Source: Rhineura floridana (taxonomy: Eukaryota > Chordata > Lepidosauria > Squamata > Rhineuridae). From it: DNA of 64,000 nt. Below, piece by piece: positions 22,600 through 35,087 of the stretch; position 1 is the first letter of the stretch, and every line of letters starts with the position of its first letter. The position numbers were made by a program, and so were the translations under genes. Location: positions 227,856,943 to 227,920,942 of the forward strand of contig NC_084482.1 of the NCBI RefSeq assembly GCF_030035675.1, read 5' to 3'. The notes beneath the pieces were generated by a model that had not been told where the DNA came from, ran no database searches, and saw only the letters and a program-made list of their open reading frames with translations.

Positions 22600-23430
22600 C
22601 CAACAGAAAGAATATCAACAGGTGAAGCTTTCCCCATAATTCTATACTATAAAAAGGCAGATATTAATCTGCCTGCCACATGATTATGTAGCCACGAGAG
22701 CGGCTGTATACTATAGCCAGCATTTATTTTTCACATTCTGCAATGATAAATTGAAAATACCCCCATGCCATTCTGATAATTCCTATAAGCTCATTTCAAA
22801 CCAAAACCTCACAAAACGTATAGTCCTGAACTCAGAAGCGCTTGCTTAACCACCCTCTACGTTTTCATGTCTGAGATCTCATAATTTGTTGAAATTAATT
22901 AAAAAATCAGCTGACCTTGCCCTGTTCTCTGACCTTCGTCTTCTGCAGTTTAAAAGTTAAAAAAAAATGCTTGGCTGATTTTGAATTAATTTTAAAAAAT
23001 TTGCATTCAACTCAGTGATAATGTCAGGGATGCTCAGTAAGAACCAACTGTCAGAGATCTAAAAGCCTCACAGCTGCTGGGCTTGCCTAATCAGGGGGCC
23101 ACAGCTACCCTAGACCCTTGAATTCACTTTAGCCAGCCATGGCTTCCCCCAGACTCCTGTTCCACTGAGAGAGCTCCAGTGGCCAGAGTAGTTTAACAGT
23201 CAGCCACTCTGATTGAAGGTCTGTCAGGGGAACAGGGCGTCTCCTAGCAACTCTCAGCACCCTTCACTAACTACACTTCCCAGGATTCTTTGGGAGAAGC
23301 CATGACTGGCCAATGGGAAATAAAGGCCTGGTGTGGATGTGGCCAGGGACAGCTTTGGTTTAAATGTGGGTGGGAGGCTACATGTGCCTGCTATAGAATA
23401 AAAAGGTGGGGGAAACACAGAAAAGCAAGC
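22600..23430. other. Intergenic, with a MITE half
   Basis: Positions 22615-22700 repeat 6530-6640. At 23240-23345 a MITE half (cactaactacacttcccagg, attctttgggagaagccatg) is present. The rest is AT-rich with no gene recognised. Confidence 0.5.
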
Positions 23431-23431
23431 A

Positions 23432-24551
23432 TAGAATCATAGAGTTGGAAGGGGCCTTGTAGGCCATCGAGTCCAACCCCCTGTTCACAGCAGGAAATCC
23501 ACAGCTAGAGCATCTCCCACAGATAGCTGTCCAGCCTCTGCTTGAAGACATCCAGCGAAGGGGATCCCACCACCTCCCTAGGCAGTCGGTTCCATTGCCG
23601 AACCGCCCTTACTGTCAAGAAGTTCCTTCTAATGCCCAATCTGAATCTACGCTCCTGCAACTTAAAACCATTAGACCTAGTCCTACCCTCTGGGGCAGCA
23701 GTGAACAAATCTGTACCCTCCTCTATGTGACAGCCCCTCAGGTACTTAAAGAGTGCAATCATGTCACCCCTCAGCCTTCTCTTCACCAGACTGAACATGC
23801 CAAGTTCCTTCAACCTTTCCTCAAAAGACTTGTTCTCCATACCGGCTATCATCCTCATTGCCCTCTTCTGAACCCGCTCTAACTTGTCTATATCTTTCTT
23901 AAAATGAGGCACCCAGAACTGAACACAGTATTCCAGATGAGGCCTGACCAATGCAGAATATAGTGGGACTATTACTTCCCTCGACCTGGAAACTATAGCT
24001 CTGTTTATGCAGCCCAAAACCACGTTTGCCTTTTTTGCCGCAGCATCACACTGCTGGGTCATGTTCAACTTGCGATCCACTACAATTCCAAGGTCCTTCT
24101 CACACGCACTACTGCTAAGCCGGGTATTTCCCATCCTGTACCCGTGCATTTTGTTTTTGTGGCCTAAATGCACAATCCTGCATTTGTCTTTATTGAATGT
24201 CATTTTATTAATTTCAGCCCAATTTTCTAGTCTATCCAGGTCCCTTTGGATTTTATTCCTGTCTTCCATTGTGTTAGCTATCCCTCCCAGTTTCGTATCA
24301 TCCACAAACTTCATAAGGCTTCCCTCCACCCCATCATCTAAGTCATTGATAAAAATGTTGAAGAGTATCGGCCCCAGGACAGAACCCTGTGGCACTCCAC
24401 TCGAAACCTCCTTCCAGTCCGAAGCAGAGCCACTGACGACCACTCTTTGAGTACAGTTTTCCAACCAGTTGTGAATCCACCTGACAGTATTTCCATGTAG
24501 TCCGTATTTGACCAGTTTGCTTTGCTGAAATCTAGATAGATGACATCTACC
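23432..24551 (-). mobile_element. CR1 LINE, 5'-truncated
   Basis: The minus-strand ORF 24593-23505 carries the second half of a CR1 reverse transcriptase: VPQGSVLGPILFNIFINDLD, the catalytic box read as FVDDTKLGG (usually FADD, so changed), then [20 protein letters not shown] and the C-terminal RPHLEYCVQFWVPHFKKDID to the stop at 23505. The 3' UTR ends with the CR1 signature (agaatcatagagttggaagg). It is the best-preserved CR1 here, but 5'-truncated; its 5' end abuts the L2. Confidence 0.92.
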
Positions 24552-24552
24552 A

Positions 24553-26549
24553 AGCGGCATGTAGGTGCGGTGAGGAGGGCGAAGAAACAACATTTTGCCG
24601 CCACTATTAAGTCATCTCTCTCCCGCCCAGCGGAGCTTTTTAGAGTTGTCCGAGGGCTACTCCACCCTGGCCCACAGGACATGGTAGATACATCGGTAGC
24701 CTGCTGTAATGAGTTTGCTAAGCACTTCCAGCATAAGATCTTATGCATTCATCGGGACCTAGATTCCCATTTTATGACAGTTAGTCCTAATGAGGTGTCT
24801 GGAACACAGTCTAGTCATGTTTTGTTGGATGAGTTTCAGTCGGTTCAGTTCGAGGACGTGGACAAGGTACTTGGACAGGTACGTGCAACCACTTCGGTAC
24901 TGGATCCTTGCCCCTCTTGGCTTAAAAAAACTAGCAAGGATGGAACAGCTGGCTGGGCCAAGGAAGTGATAAATGCCTATTTATGAGAGGGAGTGGTCCC
25001 TGGCTGTCTGAAAGAAGTGGCGGTGAGACCACTCCTGAAAAAACCTTCCTTGGACCCAGAGGACTTTAACAACTATAGACCAGTGGCAAATGTTCCATTC
25101 TTGGGCAAGGTCTTGGAACGAGTGGTTGCTGACCAGCTCCAGGCGCTATTGGATGAAACCGATTATCTAGATCCATTTCAGTCGGGTTTCAGACCTGGTT
25201 TTGGCACTGAGACGGCCTTGGTCGCCCTGTGTGATGACCTATATCGGGAGAGAGACAGAGGGAGTATAACTCTGTTGATTCTCCTTGATCTCTCAGCGGC
25301 TTTTGATACCATCGACCATGGTATCCTTCTGGAGAGACTTGCGGAGTTGGGTGTTGGAGGCACTGCTTGGCAGTGGTTCCGCTCCTACTTGGCGGGCCGT
25401 CTCCAGAAGATAATACTTGGGGAACATTGCTCGACCCCGTGGGTTCTCCAATATGGGGTCCCGCAGGGTTCGGTCTTGTCTCCCATGCTTTTTAATATCT
25501 ATATGAAGCCGTTGGGTGCGGTCATCCGGAGTTTTGGAGTGCGTTGTCATCAGTACGCTGATGACACGCAGCTCTACTTCTCCTTTTCATCTTCTTCAGG
25601 TGAGGCGGTCGATGTGCTGAACCGTTGTCTGGACGCGACAATGGACTGGATGAGAACTAACAAACTGAGACTCAATCCTGATAAGACTGAGATGCTGCTG
25701 GTGGATGGTTTCTCTGGTCAGATGGTGGATACATACCCTGTCCTGGACGGGGTTACACTCCCCCTAAAGGATCAGGTTCGTAGTTTGGGAGTCGTTTTAG
25801 ACTCTTCCCTATCACTCGAGGCCCATGTAGCCTTGGTGGCACGGAATGCGTTCTACCAACTTCGGTTGTTAGCCCAGCTACGTCCCTATCTGAGTAAGGA
25901 GGACCTTAGATCAGTGGTTCATGCTCTGGTAACCTCACGTTTGGACTACTGCAATGCGCTCTACGTAGGGCTACCTCTGAAGACGGTTCGGAAGCTACAG
26001 CTAGTGCAAAATACAGCAGCCAGACTGCTAACAAGAACTAAGCGGTCTGAGCATATAACACCTGTTCTGGCTCACCTGCACTGGCTTCCAATATGCTACC
26101 GGGCCAGATTCAAAGTGTTGGTATTAACCTATAAAGCCTTATATGGCGCGGGACCACGATACCTGCAGGAACGCCTCTCCCGTTATGAACCGGCTCGTAC
26201 ACTACGGTCTACTACGAAGGCCCTCCTCTGGGTCCCGACCCATAGGGAGGCCCGGAGGGTAGTAACAAGATCTAGGGCCTTCTCAGTGGTGGCCCCCGAA
26301 TTGTGGAATAGTCTCCCCGAGGAGGTATGCCTGGCGCCGAACTATTATCTTTTCGGCGCCAGGTTAAAACCTTTCTCTTCTCTGAGGCATTTTAATCTAA
26401 GTTATTTATGTAAATGTTGTAATTTTTATTTTAGATGGTGTACTTTTATATTTGTTATATTGATCTTGTAATTTTATTATTGTATATGTTTCTATGTTTG
26501 CCGCCCAGAGAGCTGTTTGCTAGTCGGGCGGGATATAAGCTGAATAAAA

Positions 26550-26580
<31 letters not shown>

Positions 26581-26590
26581 AAATACAGCA
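24553..26590 (+). mobile_element. L2-clade LINE, nearly intact RT
   Basis: It lacks the endonuclease end but has one long frame from about 24540 to 26471 with a single in-frame TGA at 24984-24986 (an Arg CGA in the copy at 46259-45156, so probably CpG decay). RT motifs: NNYRPVANVPFLGKVLERVV, DPFQSGFRPGFGTETALVAL, LLDLSAAFDTIDHG, GVPQGSVLSPMLFNIYMKPL and the catalytic YADDTQLY. The 3' UTR ends with a tgctagtcgggcgggatata hairpin-like motif and an (AAAT)n tail. The tail and the long frame suggest a fairly recent copy. Confidence 0.92.
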
Positions 26591-26670
26591 TTTTCACCAT
26601 CTACTAAGCTAGTGACCCGATCAAAAAAAGAGATGAGATTAGTTTGACAGGATTCCCTCTCTGATTGGTG
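26584..26670 (-). mobile_element. CR1 RT fragment
   Basis: The minus strand reads [14 protein letters not shown], a conserved CR1 reverse-transcriptase segment also seen at 42300. It directly follows the L2 tail. Confidence 0.65.
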
Positions 26671-27087
26671 AGGCTCTCTTGTTCCTGATTCTATCAAGTG
26701 GGAGTACCTGAGTGATCGTGACAGCTGGTATAAGCCAGGCAACATAGCAGGAGCCAATCCAATACAGAATGAGAATGAATGAATGAATGAATCTTTATTG
26801 TTCAGAGCCATAAGCTACCACAATTAAACGCATGTAAAAGGAAAATACAAAATACATGTTAAAATATAGGTCATGTTATAACAAGACACAGTTCAACAAC
26901 ATAGAGTAGAAGAACAGCAATGCGTTTTGAATAAGATTTCCTCTCCTGAGTGAGAGGTACCCTGACCCACCCCATCTCGTAGTGTATAGATACTACAGTC
27001 ATGATAGCACCTGGGCACATCCCACTCAGCCCACAAGGGGTTTTTGGTCTCTAACTCTTACTACAAAACAAATGACTTAAAGGACTG
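26671..27087. other. Unassigned repeat-like spacer
   Basis: Contains (GAAT)n near 26770 and AT-rich sequence. No coding signal is recognised. Confidence 0.4.
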
Positions 27088-27128
27088 AAGACTATGGAAT
27101 TTGCTCCCCAAGATGCAGTGATGGCCCC
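27088..27128 (+). mobile_element. CR1-like LINE, left part of the ERV target
   Basis: ctatggaatttgctccccaa, then gatgcagtgatgg, matches the CR1-like copy at 53318-53350. The element resumes at 35927 after the endogenous retrovirus. Confidence 0.75.
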
Positions 27129-27960
27129 TGTTAGGAATAATTTTATTTCCTAGGCCCCAAGAGTTGTTCAGAAAGGCTACATTGCAGCCAGAGCTATTGG
27201 CGCAATGCATTATGGACCTCAGAAAGGGAACAGAAGCTTCTAACTTGCGTTTCTTCCCTCATGAGAAAAGAACACCCAGAGACGCTTGTAAGGCAATAAC
27301 ATCTTGGAGAAAGAGATAAGATGTATCCCATCTGGACTGTTACGATTTGTTGCTGTCCTGCTTTAACTATACACATCCTGCATATTGTAGCTCATTCAGC
27401 ACAGAACAAGTGTTCCCAAATACTTGCTAGAATTGTATCCATAGTTTTACGTCACACAGCTGAGTGAATAACTTTTACTAGCCTCATGTTTATCTCTTAA
27501 TAATGTCAATCTAAACGCTGCTCCTCGCTTTTCTCAGTTCTTATCTCAAATTAAGTTCTCTTAGATTGACAAGTGTATAATTCTTTATCAATTCCTCGCT
27601 TTTAAGACTTATGAGTAATGTAACAAAGATGAAGATGCGCTTGCTTTATCTATGTAATACTGTATTCCCTTCTTGTTATGAGTTTTGCAACAATACCTTG
27701 TTTTGCTTATGAAACCCTATATAATGATGCTTCAACTTAATAAACATTGCTCTCTCCGCTGTCAGACTGCAGTCGGCAGGTTAGAGACCCCTTCTTGATC
27801 AAGCAAGTAATTGTCTGTGTGTCTGCTTTACTTTTGATATCTGGCTGAACCACTAAAACAGGTAAATTACAATGTCAAGCTTGCGCTCCTACCCAGGCTC
27901 AGGGGTGTGTTAGCTCGACCCTGCAGCGGGGAGGGGGAGCGCTTGCATTTGGACCTGACA
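27129..27960 (+). repeat. ERV 5' LTR
   Basis: 832 bp, TG...CA. It carries a TATA-like ccctatataatgatg and an AATAAA signal about 20 bp further on, as in a U3-R boundary. Nearly identical to 35088-35922. Confidence 0.9.
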
Positions 27961-29189
27961 AATGGCACCCCAGATGGGACTCCACAGAGAATTCCACTCC
28001 ATGTTTTACAAAATACCCAGGGCGCCCGGAGAGCATTTCTCTCCTACGATGTTTTGAAAGACTGGATGACGGAACTGCAGGAGTAAAAATTGAAGTAACA
28101 ACGTGGTGACTGCTAGATATCATGGGGCAAGGGAATAGTAAAGCGTGTGTCTGTCCTGTTAACCCCTTTAGAGTTTGATGTGTAGGTACTGGGATGAAGG
28201 ACGTCTGCCAGTGAAGATAGGTATGTAAAGAAAACCATGGTAAAGTTATGCGTGAGACAATGGCCGGAAATAACTGCAGTTGGGGCACCTCCAGAAGGGA
28301 GGTGGCTCAGATTGGGTCCTTTGATGCAGCTTGTTTATATGGGGTAAAGAAGCGGCTAGACAAGGATAATCCAGCACAGCTGGCATTCTTGTCCCTATGG
28401 GAATTTGGGGCACGAAACTGGGCTGTTGCTAGAATGTTGATTGGTAGGAACATATCTGACATAACTGACAACCATCCCCCTCCTGGCTATTTTGTTAATG
28501 AACCCCCCAGACGACAGCCTGTTGGTCACACAGCAATTACTTTTGCCCCGCCACCTCTAAGTCCTCTGGATGGTGGAACCTCATCGGGGTTATTGTCTGA
28601 TTTAAATTTACAAGTCGGCAGTGTGTCGTCTGGAAGGGAACCCAAGGTAGACACGGGTTCTACCAGCCCTGGTGGGGGCCAAAGCCCAACGCAAGGACCA
28701 GGTTGGGGCATGGAAGTAGAGGGCCAGTTATAGCACACACACAAGCACACCACGGAGCTACACTTTGACACACAATCACAGTATTACACAGGATTCTCAC
28801 TCAACCATGACAACAAAATATTACTGAAGGTGTAAATTCCACATCCTAATGTGATGGTAAGGAGAACTGTAGCCAGCTAATGCGCTTGCGAAAACCCTGT
28901 CCACAAAAAGGGGGGACGTCCCCATCCAGCTCCCATGCCCTTTCTTCCTTCTTTCAACAGCAACAAGTCCCGGCAGAATGGAAAAGAAAAGAGGGAGGGG
29001 AAAATGGGATGCTCATGCTGTTGTCTTTGGCGGGCACATTTCCTTCGCATTAATAATTTTGTTTAAAATAGACGTATGTGAAGGAGTACTCAAGTGTGAA
29101 TTGGATGTATGTGTGAAGGTGTGAAAGTTTCTTTGAGTGTTTAATGTGAAGGGTTTTCTGTGAGAATGCTAAAAGGAAACTTTCCTCCC

Positions 29190-29650
29190 TTTACTTTCAC
29201 TTGCTGCCCTTATCTTTCGTAGGATTCAAAGAACCTAATCTGTTCCTTTATGCTTTTAGCAAACGTGTAAGTCAGAATGAAGAGATCTGCTCTGTTTGTT
29301 TAAGCAAGAGAGACAGAGAAGGGGGAGAGAGGAAAAAAAGTATTTTAAAACCGAGGCTTGAAGAGAAAGGGGGGGCTGAGGAGCATCAGAGCACATGCTC
29401 TCAAGGAATGCATCAAGGCTGCAGGGACAGAGCCAAGGAGACTCTGGGTCTCGGTGCAAAACCTTGAGACCAAGAGATTCCCTTTTGGTTTTGGATCAGA
29501 GCTCTTCCACATGGCTTCAGCTGTAGCCACTTCGGGTATAGGATAGGTAATCTCTCTCTTACCTTTCACTTCTTATAGTAATAGGGTCCTTTGATTTCTT
29601 TAGCTTAAAGTTCTGAATGTAATGCTGCCATGCAATTCTGTAATGCTCTC
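29190..29650 (+). repeat. LTR-like repeat X, second part, inside the ERV
   Basis: tctcaaggaatgcatcaagg, then agactctgggtctcgg and ttttggatcagagctcttcc match 22080-22230. This part is found near the 5' side of the ERV interior, and the first part near its 3' side. Confidence 0.7.
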
Positions 29651-30799
29651 CTACTCTTTCCTACTTAGAATCCAGGGAAACAGGTAACCAAGTTCTGAAT
29701 GAGTGTAATTTCCTTTTCTCCTTATTATGCTTTGCTGTCTCTTGTTTTAAATGCTGCAGTTAATACAGGGGTTAAGGTATAGAAATTTGATATTAACTAA
29801 ATTCCCCCAGCACATTGTTACCCCTCCCTTTCTGTGTTTGGCAAAAGCCCTTGATAACACTTGTGTCTCCCTCCCCCTTTCGCAAGGTTCTGAGGGACGA
29901 AGCCTTGCAAGTGATAGGAACTTGGAAAAGGCGGAAAACAGGATTTGCACTGGGAATGTTCAGTCTCTGGCTGGCAGAGACTCTTATCTGGTTTGGATAC
30001 CCCCCTTCTCTGTTTTGTTTTTGTTTCTTTTTGATGGTTTTGTGTAGGGTTGCTTCTGTTGTATTCTTTGCATTTGGCTCTTGGAGTGGAGATGTAGATA
30101 GAAGGTTTTGAGATACATAGAAAAACAGTGAACAGGTTCAAGAGTCAGTGACTATTCGTGATGGGTAGGAAATGTGATTGTTCTAGGGAAAAGAAAAGAG
30201 AATACTTTCTGTTATATAATGTCTGTGTTCCCTTTTCTTTATTTGTGTTGATTTACTGGGTTTAGTTTACTTCAGTTTGCCTTCTGTGTATGTGCGCGCT
30301 TAAAATTACAGCCCCTCCTTCCCTTCCCCCCCCCACTTGCCTCTAAACAGCCGGAGGAATGGCGCGACCGCTGCCCCTTGCAGCCTGGTATACTTTTCTT
30401 ATCTCTCAGTGATTGTATTTGTTTCTGTGCACATAAATCATGATTTAATTACAGGAATCAGTTCTCGTCTGACCCAAGATGTTTTGTTGGCACCTGCAAA
30501 GGGAAAGCTTTTCTTTATGCATTTTGTACATGGTTAAAAGTCTAATTGCTAACTCCTTTATTATTTCCTCCAATTCTTTGACATGAATCTGTTGATGTTA
30601 AGGGTTTTTCATTTGTCTGTCTTGTTTGATAAATGTTTATACATTAATAATGCCTGTTTTGTTTTTGCACGAGCGTAGAAGGGAATCTCCTCCTTTTTGG
30701 CACTTTGAAAAGGAGGCATAGTTCTGAAGTATTTAGTTTTTTGCTCATTTGTCCTTGCTTATCCTTTTAATTTTTGTGTATAAGCTTTTCTCCGGCATG

Positions 30800-31058
30800 C
30801 CTCTTCCCTAAATGTATTTCGGAAAGCCTTAAAGACCTGGCTTTTTCAGCAGGCCTTCGGGGTATCCGGGGAGGGTTAATCGATATAATTGTAATGCCTC
30901 CTACCCAGTTTTAATATTGTCGTTGCAGATCTATTGTTTTTATTGTATTACTGTATTTTATTAATTGTATTTTAATAATTTTGTAAGTCGCCTAGAGTGG
31001 CCATTGGCCAGATAGGCGACGAAGAAATTAAATTTATTATTATTATTATTATTATTGG
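30800..31058 (+). mobile_element. L2-type LINE 3' end inside the ERV
   Basis: It encodes the end of an L2-type ORF (ALKTWLFQQAFGVSG) and a 3' UTR ending in gccattggccagataggcga and an (ATT)n tail. It inserted in, or was carried by, the ERV interior. Confidence 0.7.
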
Positions 31059-32868
31059 AACTCTTTTTTGTTACCTAGGTATAATGTTCAAGACGTTAAG
31101 AAGCTTAAGAAATGTTTTTTTTAGTAAGCAAATTGACTAAAAGGGAGACAGCATTCTCTTCCACTGTTTGAAAGGAAAATGGCTTACTCCAGATTAAAAA
31201 TTAAAGCAGCCTCTCCGTTTTTTATAATAGGGTTTTTAATTGATGTTTATGCTTTAAGTCTAACTTGATCCTTATGGTTTACTTTTTTATACTAAGATTT
31301 ATTGACTGTGTTTTCCCAATTATGCTGATTGATTTCAGCCAGGCCATATTCCAAGGAGAAGGGGAAGGGCCTCATTAATTATTGTGTTGTCTGTCATGTA
31401 ATTATAATTTATTCTCCAGTCTGTGTAAAAAGGTCACAAAGTAATTCCCTTTCTTCCCACAGGCTGCTTTCAATGGCTACTCTCATGAGCAAAGCTCTGT
31501 ACATGGCCAGAGGATGGGGAAACTCAGCAGTTTAGAATGTGTTGTAGCATTGTGTGTTTTGTCTGTCTGTTGCAAAAATAATATTTTGGTTTTTACCCAC
31601 TTTTAAATCTTTTGGAGCTCCTTTTCGTTATTCTGGTATAGTGTTAAGAAATTTAGAGCATAAGTATGTTTTGGTATTTATGAATGCAACTTTAAATCGT
31701 CTCTCTCTTTGTATTTTTCTGTGCAAGATTTGATTATACTTAATAGTCGTCTCCGGTTGGAAGGGAATTTTTATCCATGCTGAGAATATTTCTTTTATTT
31801 TATTTACCCCACACCTTACCCGTTTGGGTGTATGGTTTTAGGATTCAATATGCTGCTACAAATTATGTTCCTTTCTGTTGTAATGTTTAATGCCTATCTT
31901 ATCTCAGTCCCTGCCATTTTGATCCTAACCACCGTGTAACAGAGGAACGTTTTACCTAACATTTTATTTCCTTGGGAGCTCCCTTTTCTATCAAGGTTCT
32001 TAAAGTTGTTTTCTCCAGTCTGTGTACACAGTGGACTGATTTTTACCCTACAGTTGTTTAGAATTGAAAATGATTGTTTTGTGTTGACGTTTGCTATCTG
32101 ATGCATGGGCATAGGTTTACTAAAGTGAGTTAAGTAAGGTAGTTGATTGAGGTGGATGGAGTTAAAGACCAGGGAACGAAGAATAAAAGTGCAAAAGCTA
32201 GGTATTTCTTAAAGAAGGCCCCATGCGCCCATTGCAGGGAAGGGGAAGGTAAAGCCATTAAGTATCTTGGAATATAGTATGCTGCGAAGAAGGTGTGTAG
32301 AGGAGGCTGGAGAGCTGAGCTGAAGGATTAGAAAAAGTGATTATTTCCCTGCTTATCTTATTTTTCAGAAAAACAAAGGTTTGACAGGTTTTTAAGTGAA
32401 GTTTTATTGACACTGAAGGAGAAACAGCAAACGAACGAGTTAATGCCAGCAGTTTCACCCCTCCTTTTTCTCCCACTCTCTGAGACTCAAGGCTGAGGGT
32501 AAATGCAACCCCTCCTTTCTCTAGTTCATTTAAAACAGTACGGTTATGGTTTTATTTTCAACTGATTCTGAAGTATATTTCTATTTAGGTATATAAATGG
32601 AAAGACATTTTTTATGATATAAGCCTCAATCCCTTCAGTTTAACATTTCTTCCAGTGATATTTGAATTTATTAACAATACTTCTTTTCAGCCAAGTCATG
32701 ACCAACAAGAGGAATTTGGAGAAATGTGCAAAGGCCTTATTAATGTTTATGTTCAAGTAGCTACAAAAATGTTCTTCTTATCACAAATGCCGGCTTCTCT
32801 TCTTTCCTAAATCTGTTGACTTTCTGCTAACAGACGGCAAAGAGAAACTTAATTTCTCCTCTCTGGGG

Positions 32869-32905
<37 letters not shown>

Positions 32906-34566
32906 TTCTGTTTGTTTTATTTTTCCAGTATTCACGTGTCTTTCCAGTGAACTGCACCTGGCCAGAGGCTTAAGAAACTCAAAATTTTTGTTACGTGTTG
33001 TGTTGTTATGTGTTCTTCTGTCTGAATCCCTTTGATATATATATATATTTTTCACCAATAATGAGAATACTCAGTTCCAGGTACAAAGTTGCTAAATTGA
33101 TAGTTGCAACACAATATCTTAGTTTTTGTTACTTTTGTTCAGAAGTCATTCATCATCTGTGGCCATGAATGTGTTTTATTTTTATATTTCTTTCCAGCAC
33201 TGAAGTGTTTTTTCCCCAAGGAACGTTTTCTTTTCGCATGTATATCACAGAAGATTTTTATTTTGAGGCATTTTTGACTAGATTGCTGAATTGCTCCAGG
33301 ACACGATATGCAACTGGCATGCTATTTTCCTGTATTGCTGCAATAACAGCATAAGGGCCTACTTCATTCTACCCAACCACAGAACTATTTTCGGGCCTAT
33401 TTTGGCCAGCAACCTGAAACAGACACCTTGTGCGAGTTTGCAATCTTTTCATACAGTCACTCGGGGGGAGGGTGGAATGAAGATTCTTTTCATTATTCCA
33501 GTTTCTTTGCCTAGCACCTACAAGAGACACACAAGTTCAGTTACAGCTTCCTCTGAACATGAACAGGATGAACTGTGTGCAAGCCATCCCACAGTACACT
33601 TCAAGACCATGATACTTGTTTTATTTCCATTGGAATATTGAATTATGCATTGTCCTTTAAGGATGTGTTGTTGTTATTGTTTTCCTTTTGATTGGTAGCG
33701 AATGTTGTACATTTTTCTGGAAATTTCGTATTATTTTCTTATGTTGCTGTATACAATGCCTACCCAATTTATTTTCCCTCTTTTCAACTCTTGGAAATCA
33801 GTGTCTAAGGAGGTCCCCTTGCCCAAGCAAATTTCCCCTCCGACGCCGACCTTTTAGTTCTTTGAGTGACTCCAAATGGTTAGGACATGATGATGCAGCT
33901 ATAATTTAAAGGGCCTTGTTTAAATTCGCTGTAAATGGGGGATTATGTTTGTTAGGAAATATTTTATGTGTTATGGCTGTTCTGTTCTTTAGATGTTTTT
34001 ATTGATAAGTACTATATACAACCTATGCTAACACACACCAATAGATGCCTTTGTGGTATTAAGGAAATAGTAGGATGTGATTTCTCATTTAAAGTCCCTG
34101 TATGGACCGTCCAGAGAATTTTTAGTTAATCCAGATTTGTTTAAACACCTCAAACCCACAAATCCCCAGCTTTGGTCATGGCCCAGCTGATCTCCAGAAG
34201 TTACTTTCTCATCCTATGTACAGAAAAAATTAGAAGCAGTTATACATGGGACAGCAAGCTACACTCTAGATAGCACATGATTGCCATACAGTCACTTACA
34301 TTATAGATAAGCACTCACAGATATAGGCACATGGATGATTTTAAATTTTGGATTCCCTGTTTGGCTGGGGTGAGGACACCAAAGGAGGTTTAACCCTTAT
34401 AATGCACCCCATTGTGGTGATTTTGATGTTTCAAATAATTCGGGTCTTTGTCTTAATAGTCCTTGTGATACGTATCCATCTCATATGGCACAGTTACACC
34501 CTGGAAGTCAGCACTGGAGCTTGAGGGGGGCAGGATTGTGATAACTAACGTGTGAGAGGACAGTGA
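31059..34566. other. ERV interior, AT-rich, nothing recognised
   Basis: Short ORFs only. (TC)n lies at 32867-32910. Near 34400-34480 one frame gives a hydrophobic run (IVVILMFQIIRVFVLIVLVI) of the kind seen in a membrane anchor, but there is no further support. Confidence 0.4.
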
Positions 34567-34860
34567 GGGGGAGTGGTATGGCTTGGCTAACCCCCGTTTG
34601 GTTCAAGTGGAATCTAGGAGGTGCAAAAGCCAAGAGCTATAACTCTCACCCCAACTCTCTCACACACACACCTGATGGCTGGTGATGCGTTCCAGAGGTT
34701 TTGTGCAAAGGAAAGCAAGGGCAGAGTTAAACGCTGTTGCATAAATGTTATCTTATTCCTTGGCGGATATACCCCAACCACAGTGAATCCCATTGTTCTT
34801 TAGAAAGAGCTTTAGTGTTTTAGTATTAATTAAAAGCACACATGCAGATACACCCACCAT
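34567..34860 (+). repeat. LTR-like repeat X, first part, inside the ERV
   Basis: TGGTATGGCTTGGCTAACCC, then gtttggttcaagtgg and ataaatgttatcttattcct match 21632-21850. A purine-rich run (gtgagggggag) lies just upstream, as a polypurine tract would. Confidence 0.7.
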
Positions 34861-35087
34861 TTACCCTACAAGCCAGAGCAGCTGGGATCTCTGAAATGAG
34901 ACACACATGGTACTTACCTTACTCTGGATCATAGCATGATGAACCTCACTACCTCAATACCTCAGACCAATACCTGGCCTTTTTTTTTTTAACCTTAAGT
35001 TCAAGTGAACTCCCTTTTTGTCCACAAGTAGTTAAAATCAGCTAACTGATTAATCCGTGGGCTCAATTAGTGCTGAAATGGGGGAAT

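Noticed and set aside
28248-28733. 161-codon ORF as a host gene
   Set aside because: Its place behind the LTR, the PPPGY motif and the MGQGNSK start just upstream point to retroviral gag.
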